From IMG/VR virus record IMGVR_UViG_3300035168_000117, positions 1 to 58,072 of that record: DNA of 58,072 nt. One strand, written 5' to 3'. The notes below the pieces were generated by a model. The model was given only the letters and a program-made list of their open reading frames with translations, was not told where the DNA came from and ran no database searches. Source of the stretch: a virus. A program made the position numbers and the translations under genes. Of this stretch, positions 13,086-21,800 are shown piece after piece (the stretch's first letter is position 1; every line of letters starts with the position of its first letter).

Positions 13086-16067
13086 TCAGGCCGAAGTGAC
13101 CTGGACGATGATCGGTGTCCCGCTCTCGACGCCAGAAGAGTCGACGAGACGGGCGCCGAATGAATATTCAGTCGCGGCTGTAATCGCTGGCGTCGTGCTG
13201 TCGTGAGGGCTCGATGATTGCGCGTCGAGCTGCGAGGTCAGATTGGCCCACGATGTCCAGTGGCCGACCCTGTATTTGATCAGCACATCACCGCCGGCCG
13301 GAGCCGTCGAGAATGTGAATCGCCATGTCGTCGCGTCGAGCTGCGCAGCTGAAAAGCTCGTCAGCCCACTCGGCCCCGGATCCGTCGCTCCGATAGTGTG
13401 CGTGACGATATCAGACCAAGCGGACTCTCCGCCCGGCCCGCCGGCCCCAGCGCGCATCTCGACGATGTCTCCGGCCGAATAGGTGGTGATGATCGTGGTT
13501 CCCGGATTCGCCCCGAACTCGATCTCGGTCCACACCGTATCGCCCTGTAGGCGATGCTGGAGACCGTAATAGGTCGTGGCTCCGCCACCGCCCGGCGACA
13601 GCGGGACATAGAGCGTAGATGTCCCGCTCTGAGGATCGAGCGCGCTCGAGTAGATCGCGCCGAACTCGGGCACGCCCGGCGGAGCGTCGCTGCTGCCGAT
13701 GTCTTCCCCGACGACAGGATTCCACGCCGGCGCCTCGACGGAATCGGTCAGCGTGAAGATCTGCGGCGCATAATCGACATAGGTCACATGGCGCTCGAGC
13801 CCGTCGCCGGGCTCGATCTCCTTCACGACGAGGTCGAGCATGGTCGCCGATGCGAGCCCGAAAAATGCGAAATCGCCTTCCTCTGGAAGGTCTCCGGAGC
13901 CAACGAGAGTGAGCCGGTTCGTCTCGCCGGCGACGGTCTCGACAACGCGCTCCAGACCGATGTCCGGCTCGCCATCGGCGCTCGGCGGGCGGCGGAAGAT
14001 CACCGCGTAATCCTGTCCCGCCTCCATCTCGACGACCTCATCGAGGATGACGGACTGTCCGGCGACCAGGACGACACGCCCGGTCTTTTGCGCCTCGACC
14101 AGCGTGTAATTCGTCAAGCGGACGCGATCGAATTTTTCGAACTCGATCGCTTCGTAGAGCATCGTGTTCGAATATTCCGCTGTCCGGAACTCCATCTCGT
14201 AATGTCGGCGGAGCAGCTCGCGGAAGATCACGGCGGGATGCGTGATCCCCGGTAGCGAGACCTCTTCGATGACGACGGGGTCCCCTTCGAATCCGGGGCG
14301 GATGACGAGGCGCTCCGCCTCTTCGAAGTTGTTGGTCTCGTCATTGAACTTCGCCCGCAGCGCATCGGGGCGGCGGACGAACTGGCGCCGAAAGGAAAAA
14401 TCCGTCGAATTCCTGGGGCTGATGTAGGCTGAGACGACGGGCTTTATCCCATCCCAGGCGACGCTCCATTTTCCGGCGCGTTTGATCGGAACGGCGCGGC
14501 CCGCCGCTGCGATATCGGCGAGCACTTCGGAGCGTCGAGCCTCGAAATCGTGATAGCGATGATAGGCGAGCCCCAGCGGCTCGCAATGCTCGAACCATTC
14601 CTGCAGGCGCGCCAAGTCGATCTTCGCATCAGCGGCGGGGCGCGCGTTAGCCGGGCCCTGCAGCGCATAGCGAAACGCCGACGCGCAGCTGTGGCAGGCG
14701 TCCTCGACCCATTCCTGCGTTCCTGGATCCCATTCGAGCGCGTAGCGCTGCCCGAGAAAATTGATCTCGTCGAGATTGCCGTTGAGTTGCTCCGTTGCCC
14801 GGATGTCGGCGGCGAAGAGCGCGACGTGCACCGGTGCGTTGTTCGGATATTCCGGCCGGTAGCTGCGGATCGCAGTCCAGAACGATGCGCTGACCACCTT
14901 CCAGGGCTGCGATGTCTGGTCCCATCGGTCCCAGTCGTCAGAGTTGCGACGGAATCTGATCTCGTAGCGGCCCCGCGTTTCTGGATACCACTCCCAGCTG
15001 GCAACAAGCGGGCGCTGCTGCATTCCGGAGACTTCCCACTCGCCAAGGTCTGTCCAACTCTCCGATGATTCCAGCCGGGCCGAGACGCCGAAAACGACGG
15101 TCCAAGGCCCCTGTTGCGTCGTGGTGGTCTGCCCGTTCTGCTGGTCGTAATAGGCGATGAGCCCGCCGCGAAAAGTGACCTCGACGGCGACGCTATCGAT
15201 CATCGCCGCCGTCCAGCGGGAGTCGGCGCCGAAATTGTCGGCGTGCTCTCGCAGCAGCTCGACGGACGCCTCCTCCTCGAACACCTGGTAGGGATAGATC
15301 GTCAGCGGGCCGTCAGTCGGCCACCCCTCCCGATATTCGTACGCCGCCTCCTTATAGCGATCGATCGGGGTATCCTTGATGCGGATATCCGAGATCAGGA
15401 TCGGGCCATAGCCCGCCGTCAACGCGCCGAGCGAGTGCATGTCGCCGCCGACGACCTCGCGATGGGGAAGATTGATGTGCGACGGCGAGATGCGGTGACG
15501 GCCGAATAGGCACGGCATTGCGCCGTCCGGATTGACCGGATTGCGCCATCCCGAGATCGCATAGGTAGGCGATTGCGCGGCGGCGCTGCTGGCGCGCTGC
15601 GGCCGTACCGGTACCAACGTATTGGCGAGAAAAGTCGCCGCAGTGACGAGGCCGAGCGTTGCAGCTCCGGTAGCGAAATTCAGCGCGGCGCCCGTGAGCC
15701 CGAGCCCGCCGGCGCCGAGGAGCGCCGGCCCGACATAGAACTGCCCGAGCGCCGTCGCCGCGATCGTCGCCGACAGAAGCAGGACGGAGCGCAGCCCATT
15801 CGACCCGCCGGGAACTACGCGGATCACAGACACCGCGCCGGCATGGGGCCGATAATCGACCCAGCGCTCCAGATCGATGATCTCGCCATCGACAGTGACG
15901 CGAATCGGCGAGCCATCGGAGAGCAGATGCGCCGGCACCATCTCGGCGACGATTTCCGCGACCGTGACGCCGGGCGAGAAGGTGCGCGTCTCCTTCCGCG
16001 AATAATCGATCCAAGGCAGCGCAATCGCGGTGAGCCCCGCTTCGGCGGGACGGACTAGCTCGTTCAT
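13086..16067 (-). CDS. tail tip protein, host-specificity J-like
   Basis: The 993-aa product begins with a ubiquitin-like/tail-tip segment (PGVTVAEIVAEMVPAHLL, then WVDYRPHAGAVSVIRVVPGG). A hydrophobic region follows (residues about 105-150, ALGQFYVGPALLGAGGLGLT), then the central hub region of TipJ-type proteins (RNPVNPDGAMPCLFGRHRIS, later RYHDFEARRSEVLADIAA). The C-terminus has fibronectin-like beta repeats (GGATTYYGLQHRLQGDT). It would form the hub at the tip of a long non-contractile tail. It follows the NlpC/P60 gene with a 4-base overlap, the lambda K-I-J order without a visible I gene. Confidence 0.9.
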   Translation of the reverse strand: MNELVRPAEAGLTAIALPWIDYSRKETRTFSPGVTVAEIVAEMVPAHLLSDGSPIRVTVDGEIIDLERWVDYRPHAGAVSVIRVVPGGSNGLRSVLLLSATIAATALGQFYVGPALLGAGGLGLTGAALNFATGAATLGLVTAATFLANTLVPVRPQRASSAAAQSPTYAISGWRNPVNPDGAMPCLFGRHRISPSHINLPHREVVGGDMHSLGALTAGYGPILISDIRIKDTPIDRYKEAAYEYREGWPTDGPLTIYPYQVFEEEASVELLREHADNFGADSRWTAAMIDSVAVEVTFRGGLIAYYDQQNGQTTTTQQGPWTVVFGVSARLESSESWTDLGEWEVSGMQQRPLVASWEWYPETRGRYEIRFRRNSDDWDRWDQTSQPWKVVSASFWTAIRSYRPEYPNNAPVHVALFAADIRATEQLNGNLDEINFLGQRYALEWDPGTQEWVEDACHSCASAFRYALQGPANARPAADAKIDLARLQEWFEHCEPLGLAYHRYHDFEARRSEVLADIAAAGRAVPIKRAGKWSVAWDGIKPVVSAYISPRNSTDFSFRRQFVRRPDALRAKFNDETNNFEEAERLVIRPGFEGDPVVIEEVSLPGITHPAVIFRELLRRHYEMEFRTAEYSNTMLYEAIEFEKFDRVRLTNYTLVEAQKTGRVVLVAGQSVILDEVVEMEAGQDYAVIFRRPPSADGEPDIGLERVVETVAGETNRLTLVGSGDLPEEGDFAFFGLASATMLDLVVKEIEPGDGLERHVTYVDYAPQIFTLTDSVEAPAWNPVVGEDIGSSDAPPGVPEFGAIYSSALDPQSGTSTLYVPLSPGGGGATTYYGLQHRLQGDTVWTEIEFGANPGTTIITTYSAGDIVEMRAGAGGPGGESAWSDIVTHTIGATDPGPSGLTSFSAAQLDATTWRFTFSTAPAGGDVLIKYRVGHWTSWANLTSQLDAQSSSPHDSTTPAITAATEYSFGARLVDSSGVESGTPIIVQVTSA

Positions 16068-16489
16068 CGCGACGCCTCGACATGACGGGCAAAGGCGACG
16101 ATGCGTCGGCTCCAGATCCCGTCTCGATATCGGATCGTCCCGACTCCGCTCTTATGGTCGGCGTGGAGCATCCGCCCTCCTCCGATGACGATCGCGACAT
16201 GGCTCGCGTAATCGCCGATGCGGCAGAGCGCGATATCGAACTCACGCTCTGCGCCCATCAGCACAGGCTCCCATTCCGGGGACTGGCGCGCATCGGAGAG
16301 CAGCGCCGCGATATCGGCGCTCTCGCGCGTCGTCACATACGACTCGGTGTAGCTGGGCAGGTCGATTCCGAGTTGCTCGCGGAAGACGAGCCTGACGAGC
16401 CCGAAGCAGTCCACTCCGCTGCGATCGGCGCCGCGCGCGACGAACGGGATCCCGACATAGTCATTGCTCCAAGCCTCGAGCATCATCAT
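16064..16489 (-). CDS. NlpC/P60-family tail peptidase (lambda K-like)
   Basis: The 141-aa product has the papain-like catalytic Cys in GVDCFGLVRLVF (Cys about 28) and the His in DYASHVAIVIGGGRMLHA (His about 97), with a downstream polar residue. It would cut peptidoglycan cross-links during DNA entry or act in tail-tip assembly. Start ATG 16489 overlaps the preceding stop. Length is typical for single-domain versions in alphaproteobacterial phages. Confidence 0.88.
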   Translation of the reverse strand: MMMLEAWSNDYVGIPFVARGADRSGVDCFGLVRLVFREQLGIDLPSYTESYVTTRESADIAALLSDARQSPEWEPVLMGAEREFDIALCRIGDYASHVAIVIGGGRMLHADHKSGVGTIRYRDGIWSRRIVAFARHVEASR

Positions 16490-16989
16490 CGGAACAGCCC
16501 CGGAAAATTGAGCTTGCTCATCCGATGCGCCGGGAAAGGCTCGTCACGATCGGTCTCGGCGATTTCGAGCGTCAGCGTCCCCGCTCTCGACGTGACGGAG
16601 GCGACCTCCCATTCGCCGACGTCGATTTCGACGATCTCCGGCGCCGCGGCCCGCACGATCACCATGGAAATCGTCGCCGGCTCCGGCGCGATCGTTCGAA
16701 CGGCGCGGGCGAGGCTCCCGTCGAGATCATTGATGACGAGCTCGCCGCGGGGCGAGATATCGGTCGACTCCGGCAGGCGTGATCCGCGAATGGCGTGGAT
16801 GTATTCGAGATCGTCGACCTTCGTTCCGCGGACATAGGGATCCAGCGAGATCAGATCCTTGTTGTCCGTCGAGAGGCGCACCGGCGCTTCGAAGTCGGGA
16901 TGCGTGATGGTCGCCAGCAGGACGCCGACGTCATCCTCTTCATTCGTGCCCTGCAAAAGGGCGCGCATGTTCATCGAGACGTAGCGCAT
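16486..16989 (-). CDS. DUF1833-like minor tail protein (167 aa)
   Basis: The sequence pattern (LLATITHPDFEAPVRLSTDN, later PEPATISMVIVRAAAPEIVE and a C-terminal FPAHRMSKLNFPGLF) is that of DUF1833 minor tail proteins, which occupy the lambda L-like position before the NlpC peptidase. The first codons (MRYVSMNMRALLQGTNEEDD) offer alternative starts; I keep ATG 16989. It is probably part of the distal tail tip complex. Confidence 0.82.
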   Translation of the reverse strand: MRYVSMNMRALLQGTNEEDDVGVLLATITHPDFEAPVRLSTDNKDLISLDPYVRGTKVDDLEYIHAIRGSRLPESTDISPRGELVINDLDGSLARAVRTIAPEPATISMVIVRAAAPEIVEIDVGEWEVASVTSRAGTLTLEIAETDRDEPFPAHRMSKLNFPGLFR

Positions 16990-16999
16990 GCTTAGAGCC

Positions 17000-17425
17000 C
17001 TACATCGGCAGGATTTCGAGAGAGAGCGTCACTGCGTATTCGAGCCCGAACTGCGCGTGCGACGGCGGGTCGACGAATTGCACGAGCCATTTCGCGCTGA
17101 TCCGGACGGGATTCCCGTCCGTGCCGAGGATGATGACGCCATTGCTGTCCGTGACCGGCGCACCGTCGCGGTCCTGATCCGGCATCAGGAATGGCTTCCG
17201 CCCTCTTCCGAGATCGACCTTCCAGAAATTCTTCAAGATCACGAGCCCGGTGAGATCGACGATGATCCGGCCTCTCACTGGCTCTGCAACGGCGGATGTT
17301 CTCAAGAAAATCGCCGCGGGACCGAACTCGGGCGGCGCGCGTTCCCGGCCATCGCCGAACGAGCCGGAATAGTCGTCGCGCGTCATCGCCTGCGGGAGCG
17401 ATGCGGGCCAAACAGGAACCGCCAT
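17000..17425 (-). CDS. minor tail protein (141 aa)
   Basis: MAVPVWPASLPQAMTRDDYS at the N-terminus and a hydrophobic/aromatic C-terminal half (WKVDLGRGRKPFLMPDQDRD, later WLVQFVDPPSHAQFGLEY) match small proteins that regularly precede the DUF1833 gene in phages with this tip module. I know no biochemical role. Position between tape measure and tip genes argues for a distal tail component. Confidence 0.72.
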   Translation of the reverse strand: MAVPVWPASLPQAMTRDDYSGSFGDGRERAPPEFGPAAIFLRTSAVAEPVRGRIIVDLTGLVILKNFWKVDLGRGRKPFLMPDQDRDGAPVTDSNGVIILGTDGNPVRISAKWLVQFVDPPSHAQFGLEYAVTLSLEILPM

Positions 17426-17431
17426 GGTGGA

Positions 17432-18181
17432 TTAGGCGCCGGGCTTTTTGAAGGGGAGGACGCCTTGGCCGCGGCGCGTGGCGACGCGGCGCTCGATCGC
17501 CTCACGGCCGCCATTGGCGAGCCATTCGCGGCATGTCGTCGGATCGAAGAGGCGAGCGGCGCGCTTGCCGAGGCGGCCCTCGCGCATCGCGACGCCGCGC
17601 GCGACATGCGCCGAGACGAGCCGGCCCGAGACGAACTTGTCGAGCCCGCGCATCCCGCTCGCGCCCGGCACCCTGGCGAGGTCGACGACTTGTCCCGCGG
17701 TGAAGCCCTTGCCGATCGAGAACTCGCCCGAGGCGACGGCTTCCGCGATCATGGTGGGGAGCATTGCGTTGACCGCGGCGACGGCGGCCTCGCCGGCGAT
17801 GCGCGCAATCTTCGCCTCATCGAACGCGGGCGCGCTCCGCCCCTGCCGCCACGCCATGAAGACGCGGATCAGCATCTCGCGAACGGCCGGCGCCAGTTCC
17901 GCATCCGAGCGCATCGCGATCAAGAGCGCCTGCGGCTCGTTGAGCCAGTATTCCTCGACTTCCGAAACGCGCCCCTTGCCGGATACGATTGGAGCCCCGC
18001 GGCGGGGCGTCAATCCATACCGCTGGAGTTCCGCGATATTCCGCTCGATCAGCTCGCGGATTTTGCGCGGACGCTCGAAGCCAAGCCGATCCGCGATATC
18101 GAGGTCACGGGCGCGGGGCTCGCCCTCCATCTCCATGATGGCGATATCCGCGATGAAGTTGGTCTGCTTTTTGTTTTCCAT
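17432..18181 (-). CDS. antirepressor/Rha-like phage regulatory protein (249 aa)
   Basis: Start ATG 18181 has a strong GGAGG site. Residues about 20-105 (ARDLDIADRLGFERPRKIRE, LIERNIAELQRYG, then EYWLNEPQALLIAMRSDAEL) resemble the N-terminal domain of phage regulatory/antirepressor proteins, with a QALLIA core and a following LIRVFMAWRQG helix. Such proteins relieve repression or modulate phage genes. It is oddly placed inside the tail module and sits opposite a + strand lipoprotein gene across a dyad-rich 218-bp gap, suggesting an inserted regulatory cassette. Its C-terminal half is not recognised. Confidence 0.7.
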   Translation of the reverse strand: MENKKQTNFIADIAIMEMEGEPRARDLDIADRLGFERPRKIRELIERNIAELQRYGLTPRRGAPIVSGKGRVSEVEEYWLNEPQALLIAMRSDAELAPAVREMLIRVFMAWRQGRSAPAFDEAKIARIAGEAAVAAVNAMLPTMIAEAVASGEFSIGKGFTAGQVVDLARVPGASGMRGLDKFVSGRLVSAHVARGVAMREGRLGKRAARLFDPTTCREWLANGGREAIERRVATRRGQGVLPFKKPGA

Positions 18182-18228
18182 TTTCAGCCTCCATCGGCGC
18201 CCGGCCGACCAAGCCCGGAACGCGCGGG

Positions 18229-18291
18229 TCCGCTTTTGCGGAACCGGGGCCGACGGAGCCCAGGAATCCGCGTCCTCCCCCTGGTCAGGGG
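18229..18291. promoter_or_regulatory. dyad-rich divergent regulatory region
   Basis: Two perfect dyads lie in the gap between divergent genes: TCCGCTTTTGCGGA at 18229-18242 and CCCCTGGTCAGGGG at 18278-18291. A TATATT box at 18321-18326 faces the lipoprotein. These are candidate operators or hairpins for the pair. Confidence 0.45.
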
Positions 18292-18399
18292 AATTTCGAG
18301 ATTTCAGTTTGAGGTCTGCGTATATTCACTGAGCGCGGGCCACTCGACGGGCGCGCCCTGCCCTCGGCAATATCCCCCGGTTCATGAGGGAGATTGCTG

Positions 18400-18822
18400 A
18401 TGAAACGGGTTGCTGCTCTTTTTGTGCCGCTGGCGCTGTCCGCGTGCGGCGGTCAACGGGTTGTCGTCAGCAAGTCGATTGAAGATGAGGTAAAGATCGA
18501 AATCCTTCGCATGGCGAAAGACCCCGATTCGGTCGAGTTCGGAGGCCCCTTCGTCGCCGGCCATCGTCTGAATTTTACGGTGATCTGCGGCTATGTGAAT
18601 TGGAAGAATGGCTTCGGCGGACGTGTCGGATGGACGTTGCTGGCTTTCATGGTCGGTCAGAACGGCGGCCAGCACACATTGCTGCCAGATCCCTTGATTC
18701 ATTGCGCGCTTGCGAACGCCACTCCGCCGCAGCCAAGTGTCTCCGCCGAATTGATGCGGAAGCATGGGATCGATGACCCGTTGGTTGTCCCCTCCGACTA
18801 CAATTTAAGAAAGCGCCAGTAG
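18400..18822 (+). CDS. lipoprotein of the DP(D/S)SVxF...VCGxVNxKNxFGG family (moron)
   Basis: MKRVAALFVPLALSACG is a lipoprotein signal with lipobox LSAC (Cys16). The mature part has KDPDSVEFGGPF and ICGYVNWKNGFGGRVGW, a motif found in many small proteobacterial and prophage lipoproteins of unknown role. ATG 18400 is preferred over TTG 18394 because GAGGGAG lies 9 bases upstream. It is the only + strand gene in the tail block, convergent with the tape measure gene (7 bp between stops), so it is probably expressed on its own, perhaps in the lysogen, to alter the host envelope. Confidence 0.78.
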   Translation: MKRVAALFVPLALSACGGQRVVVSKSIEDEVKIEILRMAKDPDSVEFGGPFVAGHRLNFTVICGYVNWKNGFGGRVGWTLLAFMVGQNGGQHTLLPDPLIHCALANATPPQPSVSAELMRKHGIDDPLVVPSDYNLRKRQ

Positions 18823-18828
18823 GCGCGG

Positions 18829-21800
18829 TCAGAATGGCCGCGCGCTACGCCGCATGCCGAAGCTGGCGCCGAGCTCGCGATCGAGTTCGCCATTCGCCAC
18901 CATCTTTTTGACCGCGCGCTTCAACTGGATTTCCAGGCTGACACCGCCATCGCGGCGCCGGGTCTCGCGCACTTCGGCCTCGCCCTGTGCGCCGACGAGC
19001 GTCACCTGCGTCTGCGGCATCTGGCCCGATCCGCCGGCCGGCCGCTCGCCATAGCTCTGCGGCGCCTGCGGCGTCTGCGGTGGGCCGAGATCGCGCTCCC
19101 GGCCGATATCCCGGAGCGACGGGAGCGTCATAGCGCCGCCTGGCGTCATCACGCCGCCCTCGGCGAACGCGAACGGTGTCGCGCCGGCGAGCCGGAGCGC
19201 CCTCTCCTCCGGAGAGCCGGGCCCGGTCAGAACGGCGGGGATTCCGCGCCCGCCGGGAAGCTCGACATGCGCGCCGCCGGCGGGATCGAGCCGGACATGA
19301 ATCCCGGCCGGGTCGACCATCGGGATAAAGGCTTCCGGATGACGGCCTTCGCCGAAGAGAGCGATCTGCGGCGAGGTCGCGACTCCGCCGGTCGAATTGC
19401 GATGCAATGGCAGCTCGCCCCCGCTCGTCATCACGCCGCCATCAGCGAAACTGAAGAGCGAGCCGATGCTCGAGAGCAGCCCACCGCCGCCTCCTGAACT
19501 CGTGGCCATCGCCGCCGGCATGTCCGGGCCCATTCCGCCCTGCGCAACGGTCGGAAGACTGCCGCCCCCGAACAGCGAGGAAATCGCGCCGAGCAACCCA
19601 CCGCCGCCCGCGCCGGCGCTGTTTGGAGCGGCTCCAGGAACGCCCCCGGCGACACCGCCATTGACGTTGACGACGCCCGCATTGACGTCCATCTGCGCTG
19701 TCGTCCGGTCCTTGCCGAGCCCGAGGAGATCGCCGAGGAATCCTCCATTTGTCGAGCCCGTCTGCCCGAGCAAAGATTCGGTGAACCTGCTGGTCTGCGC
19801 ATCGATCAGCCGGTCCATCGCGGACGACATCGACTGTTCGAGCGCGGCGCCGACATCCTGCCTATGCGCGATCGCTCTGATCCCGCCGCTGAGCGTGTCG
19901 TTGACCGTCCCCCGCGCGAGGTCCAAATTCTCCCGGAGCCTGCGCTGCTCTTCCTGCCGTTTCGTCAAAGCGGCGTAGGCCTGCGCGGTGTCGTGGATCT
20001 TGCCGCGCAGCTCGTCGTACATCCTGGCGCCATCGGCTCCGAAGCGGTTCACGAGCTCCTGCTTGGTCGCGCCCTGCTGTTGCGCCTGCGTGAGCAGCTC
20101 GACCTCTTTCGTCATCTCCGCCGTCTTCTCGGCGGAGAGCCCGTAGACTCCGTTCTGAGCGTCGAGCAGAACGCGCTGGCGCTCGATCGATTGGTTCTCC
20201 TTCTGGAGCGCGTCCGTGAACGACGAGATGTATTCGCTCATCCGCAAATCGTTGACGCCGACACCAATATCTCTCGCCGATGTGGAGTCGATCACCGATA
20301 GGCTGCCGCCGGGTCCACTGTAGCCATTGAGGAAGCGCGAGACGTAGGAGGCGCCCGTCGTTCCGAGGTTGTCATTCGCCGCGGCGCCCTGCGCCAGCGG
20401 GCGGCCGGTGAACCAGACGGACGCAGCGTCCGAGACGCTCCCGTAGCGCGCGACCGACGCGCCGAACTGCCGATCGAAGACCGCATCCTGCGCCGTAGGA
20501 TCGGCAAGGAATTGCTGCGGCGTCAGCTCGCGCCCGAGCGCCGCCTGCGTCCACGTCGGGATATTGGCCCCCATGACTTGATAGCGTCCATAGCCGCGAT
20601 CTCCGCTCGCTGTGCGCGGGCCGATCGCGGAATAATCGCCCGACCCACGACTCTCGATCGCCGCGATGGCGTCGCGCGCCCTCGAAAGATCGAGCCCGCC
20701 GGCGACGAATGCCGGGACGGGCGCCGCGCGCTCCGGAGAGATGCGCGCGATCACCGCCTCGAGGACCGACGCGAAGCGCGTCACGGCATTGCCGGCGCGA
20801 TCGAACCCGAGCATGAGCGGCGTAAGCCGGACATCTTCGGCGCCTGGCACCAAACGCTGGCGCATTTCCCGCTCTTGGATATCGATCCGCCGCATCGCGC
20901 GCTCGAACGGCGTTTCGCCCTGCAGGACATACAGTTGGTCCCTGGCGCTCTTCGCGAACCGGGAAGCCTCCGCATTCGCCGAAGCGACGGCTTCGTTCAG
21001 CGCGTTCTGCGCGGCTGTCGCGGCGGCGAGCACGCTATGCGACCGCTCGATCTCGGCGAGGAACGCGCGCTGCGCCGTGACGGCGGCCATGAGCGAGAAG
21101 CTCTGCCGGCTCTGCGCATCGATCTCGCGCAGCCGGAGATCGGATTCCAGATTGATCCTATCGACGACGGAGACGCTCGCGAGCGCCATGGCGACATTGA
21201 GCCGGGAGATTGCCTCCGTCACATCGTTTGCGCGATCCCCGAGCGCCGCGAGCCCGTCCTTGCTGTCGGTCAGCTTGCGAATGGCGTCCAGGGAGTCGCG
21301 CAGCCCGCGCAGCTGCGCCTCCTGCGGCATGGCCGAGTCGATCGCTGAAGTCGCGCTCTGCGAAAGGCGATCGAGCCGCTCCTGCTGGCGCAGCGCCTCG
21401 ATGCGCCCGGCATCCTGCGGCGCGCTCTGTTCCCGCAGCCTGCCGTAGCGGATATCGAGCTCGGCCAAGCCGGCCTGCAGCGTCGAGAGTCCGCGCAGCT
21501 GCGCCCGGTCATGAGCCTCGCGCGCCATGTCGTCGAGACGGCGGGCGGATTCGGCGAGCGCCGCATTGCGGGCGCCTTCCGCGGCGATCGCCGCCAGCGT
21601 CTCGTCATGGGTCTGCCGAAGCGTCGCAACGCGCGCCTGCTCCGTCGCGATGCTCGCTCGCTGTTCGAACGAATAGGCGCCGATTGAGCGCACGGCGAGT
21701 TCGCTGTCCTGCCGCATCCTCTCCGCCGGCGTCTGGAAATTGGCGAGCGCCGTGGAGATCTGCGCGACGGCAGTCTTCGCGGCGGCCGCTCGCTCCCCGA

